This document shows positions 7,337 through 14,109 of a DNA stretch of 21,337 bases, one piece after another (within the stretch, counting starts at the first letter, position 1; every line of letters begins with the position of its first letter). This DNA comes from Nitrososphaeria archaeon (GTDB taxonomy: Archaea > Thermoproteota > Nitrososphaeria > Geothermarchaeales > JDFR-13). A program made the translations under genes and the position numbers. A model generated the notes under the pieces. It was not told where the DNA came from. It did no database searches and was given only the letters and a program-made list of their open reading frames with translations. The stretch covers positions 1-21,337 of the forward strand of contig JALTNJ010000097.1 in assembly GCA_027000765.1 (NCBI GenBank), read 5' to 3'.

Positions 7337-8085
7337 AAATTGAGCTTGATAAGGTTAATGCTTGGTATGGAGATAACCACGTGCTTAAAGACCTTTCCCT
7401 AAGCATATTCGAGAAAAGTGTAACTGCAATAATAGGCCCTAGTGGGTGTGGGAAAAGCACGTTACTAAGGGTGATAAACAGGCTCCACGAGACTGTTGAG
7501 GGTGCCCGTGTGAGTGGTAGAGTACTTCTAGACGGGAAGAATATTTATGATGACGATATTGACCCCGTTGATATAAGGAGGAGGATAGGCATGATTTTCC
7601 AGCAGCCGGTGGCCTTCCCCCACTTATCGATATATGACAATGTCGCTATTGGACTTAAGCTAAATGGCTTCAAAGATAAAGCCATGTTAGACAAAATGGT
7701 TGAGGAGAGTCTTAGGGAAGCAGCGTTGTGGGATGAAGTTCGTAGTAGGTTGATGGATAAAGGCATCTCACTAAGTGGTGGGCAGAAACAGAGATTAGCT
7801 ATAGCAAGGGCTATAGCGTTGAAGCCAGAAGTGATTTTGATGGACGAACCTACTTCATCACTTGATCCCGTGGCAGGAGCAAAGATAGAGGATCTAATTA
7901 TCAATCTAAAGAGAAACTATACTATTATATTGGTTACACATAATATCCAACAGGCGGCTAGGGTAGCAGACTATATTGCTTTCCTGTATATGGGTAGGCT
8001 TATCGAGTTCGGTCCCGCTAGAAGGGTTTTAGAATCTCCGGAGATAGAGCTTACCGAGAAATATTTGACTGGAGAATTTGGTTAG
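7324..8085 (+). CDS. pstB: Phosphate ABC transporter ATP-binding protein PstB
   Basis: Cytoplasmic ATPase of the phosphate importer, 253 residues, the usual size. All nucleotide-binding motifs are intact: Walker A GPSGCGKST (about 38-46), Q-loop IFQQPVAFPHLSIYDN, signature LSGGQKQRLAIARA, Walker B VILMDEPTSSLDP and the switch His in ILVTHN. NRLHETVEGARVSGRVLLDG is the typical PstB stretch after Walker A. ATG 7324 lies within the end of pstA, and GGTGAT at 7313-7318 is five bases upstream. Confidence 0.96.
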   Translation: MGYIKIELDKVNAWYGDNHVLKDLSLSIFEKSVTAIIGPSGCGKSTLLRVINRLHETVEGARVSGRVLLDGKNIYDDDIDPVDIRRRIGMIFQQPVAFPHLSIYDNVAIGLKLNGFKDKAMLDKMVEESLREAALWDEVRSRLMDKGISLSGGQKQRLAIARAIALKPEVILMDEPTSSLDPVAGAKIEDLIINLKRNYTIILVTHNIQQAARVADYIAFLYMGRLIEFGPARRVLESPEIELTEKYLTGEFG

Positions 8086-8107
8086 TATGGTGTGAGGTGT
8101 GTAATTA

Positions 8108-8743
8108 ATGTCTCCCCGATTAATCGATAAAGGTCTTAAAGAGCTTCATAAGATGACTCTAGAAATGGGTCTATATAGCCAAGCCTCGTTTAAAAGGGCT
8201 ATTGAGGCTTTCGAGAACCTAGATGATAATAGTATAGAGTTGGTTAGGAGGAGTTATCAGCTGTATATGAAGCGTGAGGAGATAAACTCCCTTGCTGTAG
8301 AGCTGATAGCTCGTTTCCAGCCTTTGGCCTCCGACCTGAGATATATAAAGTCTATAATGGAGATAGCCTATGACTATCTTAGGATAGGACGATACTCTGC
8401 AGATATATCCCTCGCTATAAAGGACTTAGCGGACGCGTTGGAAGACTGTCCCAGGAAATACTTGGGTAAACTTATTGATACAGTTGATCATATGGTAACA
8501 CTATCAATTGAATTATTGGAGAATCCCGATGACCAAAAAGCATATAAAATCTTCGAGCTCGACGATGTGGTGGACAAGGAATATAGAGGGATAATAGAAG
8601 AGGTCATTAAAATAGGAGATGTGAAATGCGGAGTTTTAATGGCCTTCGTAGCTAGGTACCTAGAGAGAATCGGTGACCATGCATATTACATAGCCGACAG
8701 CATACACTACTATTTAAATGGCTATAGGATCGCTAAGATATAG
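8108..8743 (+). CDS. phoU: Phosphate regulator PhoU
   Basis: A 211-residue all-helical PhoU, made of two three-helix bundles, which in characterised systems restrains Pst transport and phosphate signalling. The C-terminal half carries an intact metal-site motif ARYLERIGDHAYYIAD (182-197; E186 and D190). The equivalent N-terminal motif is DYLRIGRYSADI (89-100), where the canonical acidic pair (LERIGD) is replaced by Leu91 and Arg95, so this bundle probably binds no metal. GAGGTG at 8094-8099 supports ATG 8108. It follows pstB by 22 bases. No two-component partner lies nearby, so PhoU probably acts directly on the transporter; this is inference. Confidence 0.9.
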   Translation: MSPRLIDKGLKELHKMTLEMGLYSQASFKRAIEAFENLDDNSIELVRRSYQLYMKREEINSLAVELIARFQPLASDLRYIKSIMEIAYDYLRIGRYSADISLAIKDLADALEDCPRKYLGKLIDTVDHMVTLSIELLENPDDQKAYKIFELDDVVDKEYRGIIEEVIKIGDVKCGVLMAFVARYLERIGDHAYYIADSIHYYLNGYRIAKI

Positions 8744-8811
8744 ACAATAACGTTACTCCATAAATACACATTAGATGATGAAGCGTTCATAATATTATTG
8801 GGGGCTTATAG

Positions 8812-9624
8812 ATGAGGGTATTCAACGAGGTCATTGGAGAGTATCTCGATGTTCCCAGTAACCCTAGGATAGTAAGTCTGGCCCCTTCAAACACCGATAT
8901 TATATATCAGTTAGATTTATGGGATAACCTTATAGGAATTAGCTATTATTGTAGAATACCAGATGGAATGGATAATAAGCCTAGGATCGGGAGTTATCTA
9001 AATGTAAATTATAGGAAGCTTGATGAACTATCCCCAGATATTATATTTACAACAACTGGTATACAGAGGAAACTTTCTATCGATTTGTGGGAGAGAGGCT
9101 ACCCCGTTTATCCGGTTCAACTACCACTGTCCATATATGGGATACTAGAGAACATCATGGTTATTGCCGGCGTTCTGAACTTAACTGAGAAGGGATATGA
9201 AAAAACTTGGCATTATCTTGAGATGCTTTATAAGATACCAAGAGTCCGGAAGAGACTAAAGGTATATTATGAGATCGATCTAGGGGGGCCAATTACGATA
9301 GGCTCTCTATCCTACATAAACTCTTCGATTCACATAATGGGGCTAGAAAATATATTTGGGGAAGAGCCGAGGTCATACTTCAAGCCTGATATGAGTGTGG
9401 TGGCCATGAAGAATCCTGAGCTGATAATATATGAGAAGAGTGGAAACAATAGGATGGACATAGATAAATTGCTAAAGCTATTCAAGGATAGGGGTTGGGA
9501 AAATGTTAAGGCTGTTAAGGATAAGAATATCTTAATTCTCCCCCCTGACTCACTCGCACACTATGGTCCAAGCCATATCCCAACACTATGGGATATCGCT
9601 GCTAAAATTAATGATCTCCTATAG
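8812..9624 (+). CDS. BtuF-like metal-chelate/cobalamin-binding protein without signal peptide
   Basis: Helical-backbone periplasmic-binding-protein family (PF01497; BtuF/FhuD/FepB type), 270 residues. The opening block RIVSLAPSNTDIIYQL (19-34) and 'L.PDIIFTTTGIQ' are the family hallmarks, and the second lobe has IHIMGLENIFGEEPRSYFKPD. The N-terminus MRVFNEVIGEYLDV is polar, with no signal peptide, membrane anchor or lipobox. The protein therefore appears cytoplasmic, or the export signal is not recognisable. No permease or ATPase gene is adjacent. It might handle a corrinoid for the B12-dependent mutase in this window; that is speculation. The ATG follows a GGGGG run at about eight bases. The stop is immediately followed by the stop of the convergent MBL gene. 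Confidence 0.78.
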   Translation: MRVFNEVIGEYLDVPSNPRIVSLAPSNTDIIYQLDLWDNLIGISYYCRIPDGMDNKPRIGSYLNVNYRKLDELSPDIIFTTTGIQRKLSIDLWERGYPVYPVQLPLSIYGILENIMVIAGVLNLTEKGYEKTWHYLEMLYKIPRVRKRLKVYYEIDLGGPITIGSLSYINSSIHIMGLENIFGEEPRSYFKPDMSVVAMKNPELIIYEKSGNNRMDIDKLLKLFKDRGWENVKAVKDKNILILPPDSLAHYGPSHIPTLWDIAAKINDLL

Positions 9625-10533
9625 CTAGTATTTCTCGGCCTCAGATAGTATCCCCATGAAGGAAAACTCAAGTAGCAGTTTCAGCACCGGATAATCTTCG
9701 GCCTTATCATACAATTCCGAGAATTCTTTATCCTCTTTCCTTAGCTTAGCTATAAATATATTCTTTTCTTTGACCTCCAAACTCCTAGCTATTCTAAACC
9801 AGTTCTCAACCTGCTTCAGATGACCCCTTAATCTCTGTACACCGTCGTCTACAACACCATAATGTGGGTAAAATAAATACTCTGGCCTAAACTCAATCAT
9901 CTTCTTCAGACTCTCAATATACAACTTGTATTTGAAAGGATACAATGTAGTCGGCACCACGTAATCCAACTCCCTAATGTATATGCCTGCAGCATCCCCA
10001 ACAAACATACCATTATAGTCAATCCAGTATATAGACTGATGATGACTAGCATGTCCCTCTGTATAGATAAACTTGAATTTGTATTTTCCTACGTCGATCT
10101 CCTCATTATCATTTGTTACTCTAATCCTATGCCCAGGGGCGGGATCTGGCCTCTGATATAGCTCCGCTACCCAGCCTAATGCATTGAGAGAGCCTTTCCA
10201 GAGTTTCTCAGGGTTAAGCATGTGTTTAATAGCTCTAGGATGGACATATGCCTGAGAATTTAGGAAGTTATTTAAAAGGGTTCCAGCTGCACCAGAGTGA
10301 TCTAGATGTATATGGGTAACAAACAGATGTAGCCTCTCATCAGTATAGCCAAGTTTATTTAGGGCTTCAATAAGTCTACCAACTGTTGATTTTGGACCCT
10401 GCTCAACAATAATTATGTTCTCCTCATCGCGGATAATGTATCCAGAAATAAATTTGACATTCATATCCTCTGGGGTTAAATCCACCAGATATACATCTTT
10501 AAAAATTTCTTGTAGAAAAGGCTCCATACCCAT
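9625..10533 (-). CDS. MBL-fold metallo-hydrolase (glyoxalase II-like)
   Basis: A 302-residue metallo-beta-lactamase-fold hydrolase. The binuclear metal ligands are complete: H74-x-H76-x-D78-H79 in THIHLDH, H161 in TEGHASHH, D180 in VGDAAG and H224 in YPHYG. Most of the fold lies in residues 15-230. The last 70 residues are a helical extension without a recognised domain. There is no signal peptide. The gene is last in a leftward series maturase - MoaD - MBL, 40 bases after moaD, and its stop abuts the convergent BtuF-like gene with no spacer. A minus-strand TATA-like element at about 10561-10575 may give it its own promoter. The substrate is unknown; thioester, lactone or phosphoester hydrolysis are all possible in this superfamily. 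Confidence 0.88.
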   Translation of the reverse strand: MGMEPFLQEIFKDVYLVDLTPEDMNVKFISGYIIRDEENIIIVEQGPKSTVGRLIEALNKLGYTDERLHLFVTHIHLDHSGAAGTLLNNFLNSQAYVHPRAIKHMLNPEKLWKGSLNALGWVAELYQRPDPAPGHRIRVTNDNEEIDVGKYKFKFIYTEGHASHHQSIYWIDYNGMFVGDAAGIYIRELDYVVPTTLYPFKYKLYIESLKKMIEFRPEYLFYPHYGVVDDGVQRLRGHLKQVENWFRIARSLEVKEKNIFIAKLRKEDKEFSELYDKAEDYPVLKLLLEFSFMGILSEAEKY

Positions 10534-10573
10534 CTCTAGATTAGAGAAATAATATCCGCCTTTATATTAATAT

Positions 10574-10855
10574 TTAATAAACCCCGCCTGCCAATGCAGG
10601 GAATATCGCGATTAAGTCACCATCCTCTAATTTCCTCTCTAGACCTCCTGCGAAGTCTATGTAGACGCCGTTTACAAATATCCTATAGTGTTCATGGACC
10701 TTACCATCCTTCGTAATTATACGTTCCTTAAGCTTTGGAAACATATCTATAGCATCAATTAACCTGGCATGAGATAACTCAAGCGTCTTTTCCCTCCACC
10801 CGAGCTCATCCCTCAACGTTGCAAATACCCTTATAGTGACTTTCATCTTATCCAT
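10574..10855 (-). CDS. moaD: Archaeal MoaD/ThiS-family ubiquitin-like sulfur carrier
   Basis: A 93-residue beta-grasp protein. VTIRVFATLRDELG at the start, RIFVNGVYIDF in the middle and the end LEDGDLIAIFPALAGGVY match archaeal MoaD. MoaD carries sulfur as a C-terminal thiocarboxylate for the dithiolene of molybdopterin or tungstopterin. The Gly-Gly is followed by two further residues (Val-Tyr, codons at 10577-10582) before the TAA. The usual family end is Gly-Gly itself, so adenylation would need removal of the tail. Placement between the tungsten-enzyme maturase and the MBL hydrolase, close to aor, supports a role in tungstopterin supply. A TATA element at 10885-10892 places the transcript start only a few bases before ATG 10855. 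Confidence 0.87.
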   Translation of the reverse strand: MDKMKVTIRVFATLRDELGWREKTLELSHARLIDAIDMFPKLKERIITKDGKVHEHYRIFVNGVYIDFAGGLERKLEDGDLIAIFPALAGGVY

Positions 10856-10879
10856 CCCAAAATTCTAGAGAACCAGATC

Positions 10880-10897
10880 TATTCATAAATCTATATC
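10880..10897 (-). promoter_or_regulatory. Putative moaD promoter
   Basis: The minus strand reads ATAGATTTATGAATAG, with AGATTTAT at 10885-10892. It lies about 30 bases before the moaD ATG and predicts a nearly leaderless transcript. The same AGATTTAT core recurs before aor, the maturase gene and rubrerythrin. Confidence 0.4.
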
Positions 10898-10910
10898 CAT
10901 TTTTTCTCTT

Positions 10911-12011
10911 CTACAGGGGACATCTAACCAAGTCCCTTGAATATGGACAGTGGCTACATGTTGGGCTATTTCCCCAACAATCAAACTCATTGGATAAAGT
11001 CATGCTACAACTCTTCTCCAAGTTACAGTCTAGGCAAGAGGGCATAACAGAATATTTTGCTATAAATCTAAACCTCGCATATTTATCTCCCCGCCAAATA
11101 GAAAGGAGATCAGTCTTTTTCAGATCCCCGAATCTAACGGCATTAATAACTCTAGTGATGCCGTTGAATGTAGATGACCATGGATGGGCATAGTAGATAC
11201 ATGGGGCTACATAGCCCTCTGCAGTGACATATATCGCGTCTTCCTCCATAAACGGGCATCTCCTCTCCGTCTTTAGTGTAAACTCAGGGAGCCTAAAGTT
11301 AATGTTTGTCTCCAAGGCATGCCTAATCAAGTGATAGCGTATTTCCTCTAGTCTCTTTAGACAGTCCTCGTTATTTAGGCATGAAATCACATCCTCATGC
11401 TTGGAGGATAATGGTATTACATTAGACATGATGATCTCCTTTACCTTCAGTTCAGCAGCCAGCTTAGCTAGCTTCAGAATATTATCTACATTTAGAGTCG
11501 TGATAGTAAATTGAAACTTGACGATAGGCTTAAATGCAGTTTCCTCATACTTCTTATCCCTAAGCTGTTTCAACCCCTCGATTACTCTAGACAAGTCTCC
11601 CCCTAGTCTTATGATTTTATAGGGATCTTCCTCACCAGCATCCATACTGACAACGACTTCATCGACACCAGTCTCAACAATTAAGTCAACATAGTCGACA
11701 AGATAATATCCATTGGTATTTAATAGAAGCTTAAACCCCTCCTCTTTAATCCTCCTCATATATTCTGCGATATACTTGTTGGTTAATGGCTCTCCCCATC
11801 CACTAAGAGAAAATTTCCTGACACCTGATTCCAGGGCCTGGCTTAAAACCCTATTAAAAGTATCGGGAGTCATCTGTATAAAATACTCGTTTTCCAGGTC
11901 TCTTCTAAAGCAGAATATACAGTTATAGTTACATTCTCTAGACACTTCAAGCATGATCTCCTTCGGATGCGAGTCGCTAGAGATCTTGACATCAAAACCA
12001 TTGAGTTTCAA
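10911..12011 (-). CDS. Radical SAM/SPASM maturase of a tungsten oxidoreductase
   Basis: A 366-residue radical SAM enzyme. C27-x3-C31-x2-C34 (CNYNCIFC) binds the SAM-reactive 4Fe-4S cluster, and LSGWGEPLTN is the following glycine-rich/GEP motif. The C-terminal third is Cys-rich, SPASM-like: CPF...APC, CLDCNLEKSC, FDCWGNSPTCSHC and a final RCP. The ending with CWGNSP.C..C and RCP resembles the family annotated as tungsten cofactor oxidoreductase radical SAM maturase, usually next to aor genes. Here it is divergent from aor, 152 bases away, which strengthens the assignment. The start is TTG 12011, with AGGTG at 12018-12022 six bases upstream; the next in-frame ATG (codon 20) would be close to the cluster motif. 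The exact reaction on the oxidoreductase is not known to me. Confidence 0.86.
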   Translation of the reverse strand: MKLNGFDVKISSDSHPKEIMLEVSRECNYNCIFCFRRDLENEYFIQMTPDTFNRVLSQALESGVRKFSLSGWGEPLTNKYIAEYMRRIKEEGFKLLLNTNGYYLVDYVDLIVETGVDEVVVSMDAGEEDPYKIIRLGGDLSRVIEGLKQLRDKKYEETAFKPIVKFQFTITTLNVDNILKLAKLAAELKVKEIIMSNVIPLSSKHEDVISCLNNEDCLKRLEEIRYHLIRHALETNINFRLPEFTLKTERRCPFMEEDAIYVTAEGYVAPCIYYAHPWSSTFNGITRVINAVRFGDLKKTDLLSIWRGDKYARFRFIAKYSVMPSCLDCNLEKSCSMTLSNEFDCWGNSPTCSHCPYSRDLVRCPL

Positions 12012-12072
12012 CTGCTACACCTATCCATATAATAATACGGCTCAATATAACAGTGGTAATACGGGCGTTTTT

Positions 12073-12083
12073 ATAAATCTTTT
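12073..12083 (-). promoter_or_regulatory. Putative promoter of the radical SAM maturase
   Basis: The minus strand reads AAAAGATTTATAAAA, a BRE plus TATA core with AGATTTAT at 12073-12080. It predicts a start near 12050 and a leader of about 40 bases carrying the AGGTG ribosome site. Confidence 0.5.
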
Positions 12084-12111
12084 GTTTACATGGTATCTGT
12101 AAACTACAGAT
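12084..12111. promoter_or_regulatory. Nested palindromes between maturase and aor promoters, operator candidate
   Basis: Two overlapping inverted repeats lie here. GTTTACA (12084-12090) pairs with TGTAAAC (12098-12104) across a 7-base spacer. ATCTGTA (12095-12101) pairs with TACAGAT (12105-12111) across 3 bases, forming the perfect 17-bp palindrome ATCTGTAAACTACAGAT. The second palindrome runs into the aor BRE/TATA element, and the first abuts the maturase promoter. A dimeric regulator bound here could control both divergent units. Both palindromes are directly visible; the regulator is inferred. Confidence 0.55.
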
Positions 12112-12120
12112 TTATATTTT
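12106..12120 (+). promoter_or_regulatory. aor: Putative aor promoter
   Basis: ACAGATTTATATTTT, with AGATTTAT at 12108-12115, forms a TATA element about 50 bases before the aor ATG. The predicted start is near 12138, leaving a short leader with GGTGAT at 12155-12160. It overlaps the right arm of the 17-bp palindrome, a natural position for repression by competition with TBP/TFB. Confidence 0.5.
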
Positions 12121-12163
12121 TTATCAAATTTAATTTATTTATGTAAAGTAGTAAGGTGATTCT

Positions 12164-14053
12164 ATGGGTTTAGGCGGTTATAAAAATAAATTTCTTAGAG
12201 TGAACCTCTCAACAGGGACTATCAAGACAGAGTCGCTGCCGGAAGACGTTTTGAAGATGTGGATTGGAGGGAGGGGGCTGGGAGTATATCTAATGCTTAA
12301 AGAAGTGGATCCCAATGTAGATCCATTGAGTCCAGAGAATAAGCTGATGATATTGACTGGGCCATTGACAGGGGTAGCAGGTACTCCTGAGGCAGGGAGA
12401 TGGTGCTCAGTCACCAAATCTCCACTCACGAATACTGTTCATGATGCTCAGAGTGGTGGTAAGTTCGGGCCTGAACTTAAGTTTGCTGGGTATGATGGGA
12501 TCATCGTCGAAGGCGCCTCTGAAAAACCAGTGTATCTCTTCATAACAAATGATAAAGTTGAGCTAAGGGATGCGTCTCACCTATGGGGTATGGATGTTCA
12601 TACTACTACTGACATGATTGTTAAGGAGCTGGAGACAGATCTTGGTGAGGATGCTAAAAACACGAAGATAGCTGCGATTGGACCGGCTGGTGAGAATCTT
12701 GTTAAGATAGCTGCGATATTGAATGATAAGAATAGGGCTGCTGGAAGGGGTGGACATGGAGCGGTTATGGGTAGTAAGAAGCTGAAGGCAATTGCTGTAA
12801 GAGGACATGAAAAGCCCGATGTCGCTGTTGAAGATGCCTATAGGGCTGCAGTTAAGAAAGCTTTGGTAAAACATAGGGAGAGCCTGGTTACAAGCGAGGG
12901 GCTACCAACGTATGGTACAGCTATCCTGATCAACGTTATAAACAATGCAGGTGTCCTACCCACTAGGAATTTCCAGACCGGTGTATTTGAAGATGCCGAG
13001 AAGATAAGTGGCGAGACTCTTGCGGAGACATATCTCGATAAAGAGAAATCCAAGGAGGAGGCTTGCTGGGGATGTGCAATAAACTGTGCGAGGTACTCTA
13101 TAGTCAAGGAAAAGTGCTTCAGTGGAGAAGGTGGAGGTCCAGAATATGAGACTATATGGGCTTTTGGAGCCGAGACAGGTACAGGAGACTTAGCCGCGAT
13201 CTCAAAGGCCAATTTCCTATGTAACGAGCTAGGGGTCGACACGATCTCCATGGGAGTAACCATCGGAACCCTATTCGAGCTTGTGGAGAAAGGCAAGGTT
13301 CCTCCCGAGCTTCTAAGAGGCTTGAATGCAACATGGGGTTCTTCCGAAGCGATTGTCGAGTTGGTGTGGAGGACAGCGTATAGGTCTGGTATTGGCAACG
13401 ACTTGGCTGAAGGAGCTAAGGCACTGGCAGAGAAGTATGGTGCACCTGAAGTGGCGATGCATGTTCGTGGACAAGAACTACCTGCATATGATCCACGTGG
13501 TATACAGGGCCATGGCCTAGCGTATGCGACGAGCAACAGGGGAGGGTGTCATTTAAGAGCATATATGGTCTCCCCAGAGATTCTAGGCGTCCCCACGATG
13601 GTTGATAGATTTGAGACGAAAGGGAAGCCAGAGATGCTGGTCCATTTCCAGAATGTCTTCGGTGTCATAGATTCTCTGGTACTGTGTAAGTTCACATCCT
13701 TCGCTATATGGCTTGAAGAGTATAGAGAGCTCTTGAATGCTGTAACGGGATGGGATCTCTCGGATGCTGAGGTTGAGAAGATAGGTGAGAGGATATATAA
13801 CGCTGAGCGTGCATTCAATGCATTAAGCTTCGGCGATGGAGTTGAGTATGACACTCTACCTAAGAGGCTATTGGAGGAGCCGATGCCTGAAGGTCCAAGT
13901 AAGGGGCATGTCGTTAGACTAGGTGAGATGCTACCGGAATACTATAAGCTGCGTGGATGGGTGAATGGAAGACCTACCAGTGAGAAACTAGGTGAACTTG
14001 GCCTTTCATGGGTAGCGGATATGATGGATAAAGCAGGTGTATTGCCAAAGTAG
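12164..14053 (+). CDS. aor: Tungsten-dependent aldehyde:ferredoxin oxidoreductase
   Basis: A 629-residue member of the AOR family, which oxidises aldehydes to carboxylic acids with reduction of ferredoxin, or runs in reverse. It uses a bis-tungstopterin and one 4Fe-4S cluster. The N-terminal domain has the family opening (YKNKFLRVNLSTG, WIGGRGLGVYLM, TGPLTGVAGTP). Cluster ligands are C301, C304 and C308 in CWGCAINC, with the fourth C508 in DSLVLCKF. RAAGRGGHGAVMGSKKLKAI and AYDPRGIQGHGLAYATSNRGGCHLR are the typical pterin-contact regions. GGTGAT at 12155-12160 precedes ATG 12164. It is divergent from its probable maturase and followed by an iron alcohol dehydrogenase and a flavoprotein. Length and motifs do not settle the substrate among AOR, FOR and WOR types; broad aldehyde use is likely. 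Confidence 0.95.
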   Translation: MGLGGYKNKFLRVNLSTGTIKTESLPEDVLKMWIGGRGLGVYLMLKEVDPNVDPLSPENKLMILTGPLTGVAGTPEAGRWCSVTKSPLTNTVHDAQSGGKFGPELKFAGYDGIIVEGASEKPVYLFITNDKVELRDASHLWGMDVHTTTDMIVKELETDLGEDAKNTKIAAIGPAGENLVKIAAILNDKNRAAGRGGHGAVMGSKKLKAIAVRGHEKPDVAVEDAYRAAVKKALVKHRESLVTSEGLPTYGTAILINVINNAGVLPTRNFQTGVFEDAEKISGETLAETYLDKEKSKEEACWGCAINCARYSIVKEKCFSGEGGGPEYETIWAFGAETGTGDLAAISKANFLCNELGVDTISMGVTIGTLFELVEKGKVPPELLRGLNATWGSSEAIVELVWRTAYRSGIGNDLAEGAKALAEKYGAPEVAMHVRGQELPAYDPRGIQGHGLAYATSNRGGCHLRAYMVSPEILGVPTMVDRFETKGKPEMLVHFQNVFGVIDSLVLCKFTSFAIWLEEYRELLNAVTGWDLSDAEVEKIGERIYNAERAFNALSFGDGVEYDTLPKRLLEEPMPEGPSKGHVVRLGEMLPEYYKLRGWVNGRPTSEKLGELGLSWVADMMDKAGVLPK

Positions 14054-14065
14054 TTCTTAACCACC

Positions 14066-14086
14066 TTTTTTATTATTTTTATTTTT
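14066..14086 (+). terminator. T-rich terminator after aor
   Basis: A pyrimidine run of T6-ATTA-T5-A-T5 form begins 13 bases after the aor stop, with no hairpin. T-rich tracts of this sort end transcription in archaea. The segment TTTTTATTTTT (14076-14086) recurs after two other genes here. Read-through into the following gene 24 bases on is possible. Confidence 0.55.
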
Positions 14087-14109
14087 GGATTTAGGAGGTA
14101 GATGGAATT

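Noticed and set aside
12838..13536. Minus-strand open frame of 232 codons opposite aor
   Set aside because: It is fully antisense to the motif-bearing AOR frame. Its composition (Ser/Pro/Ala-rich) is what the complement of this codon usage gives, with no domain or promoter.
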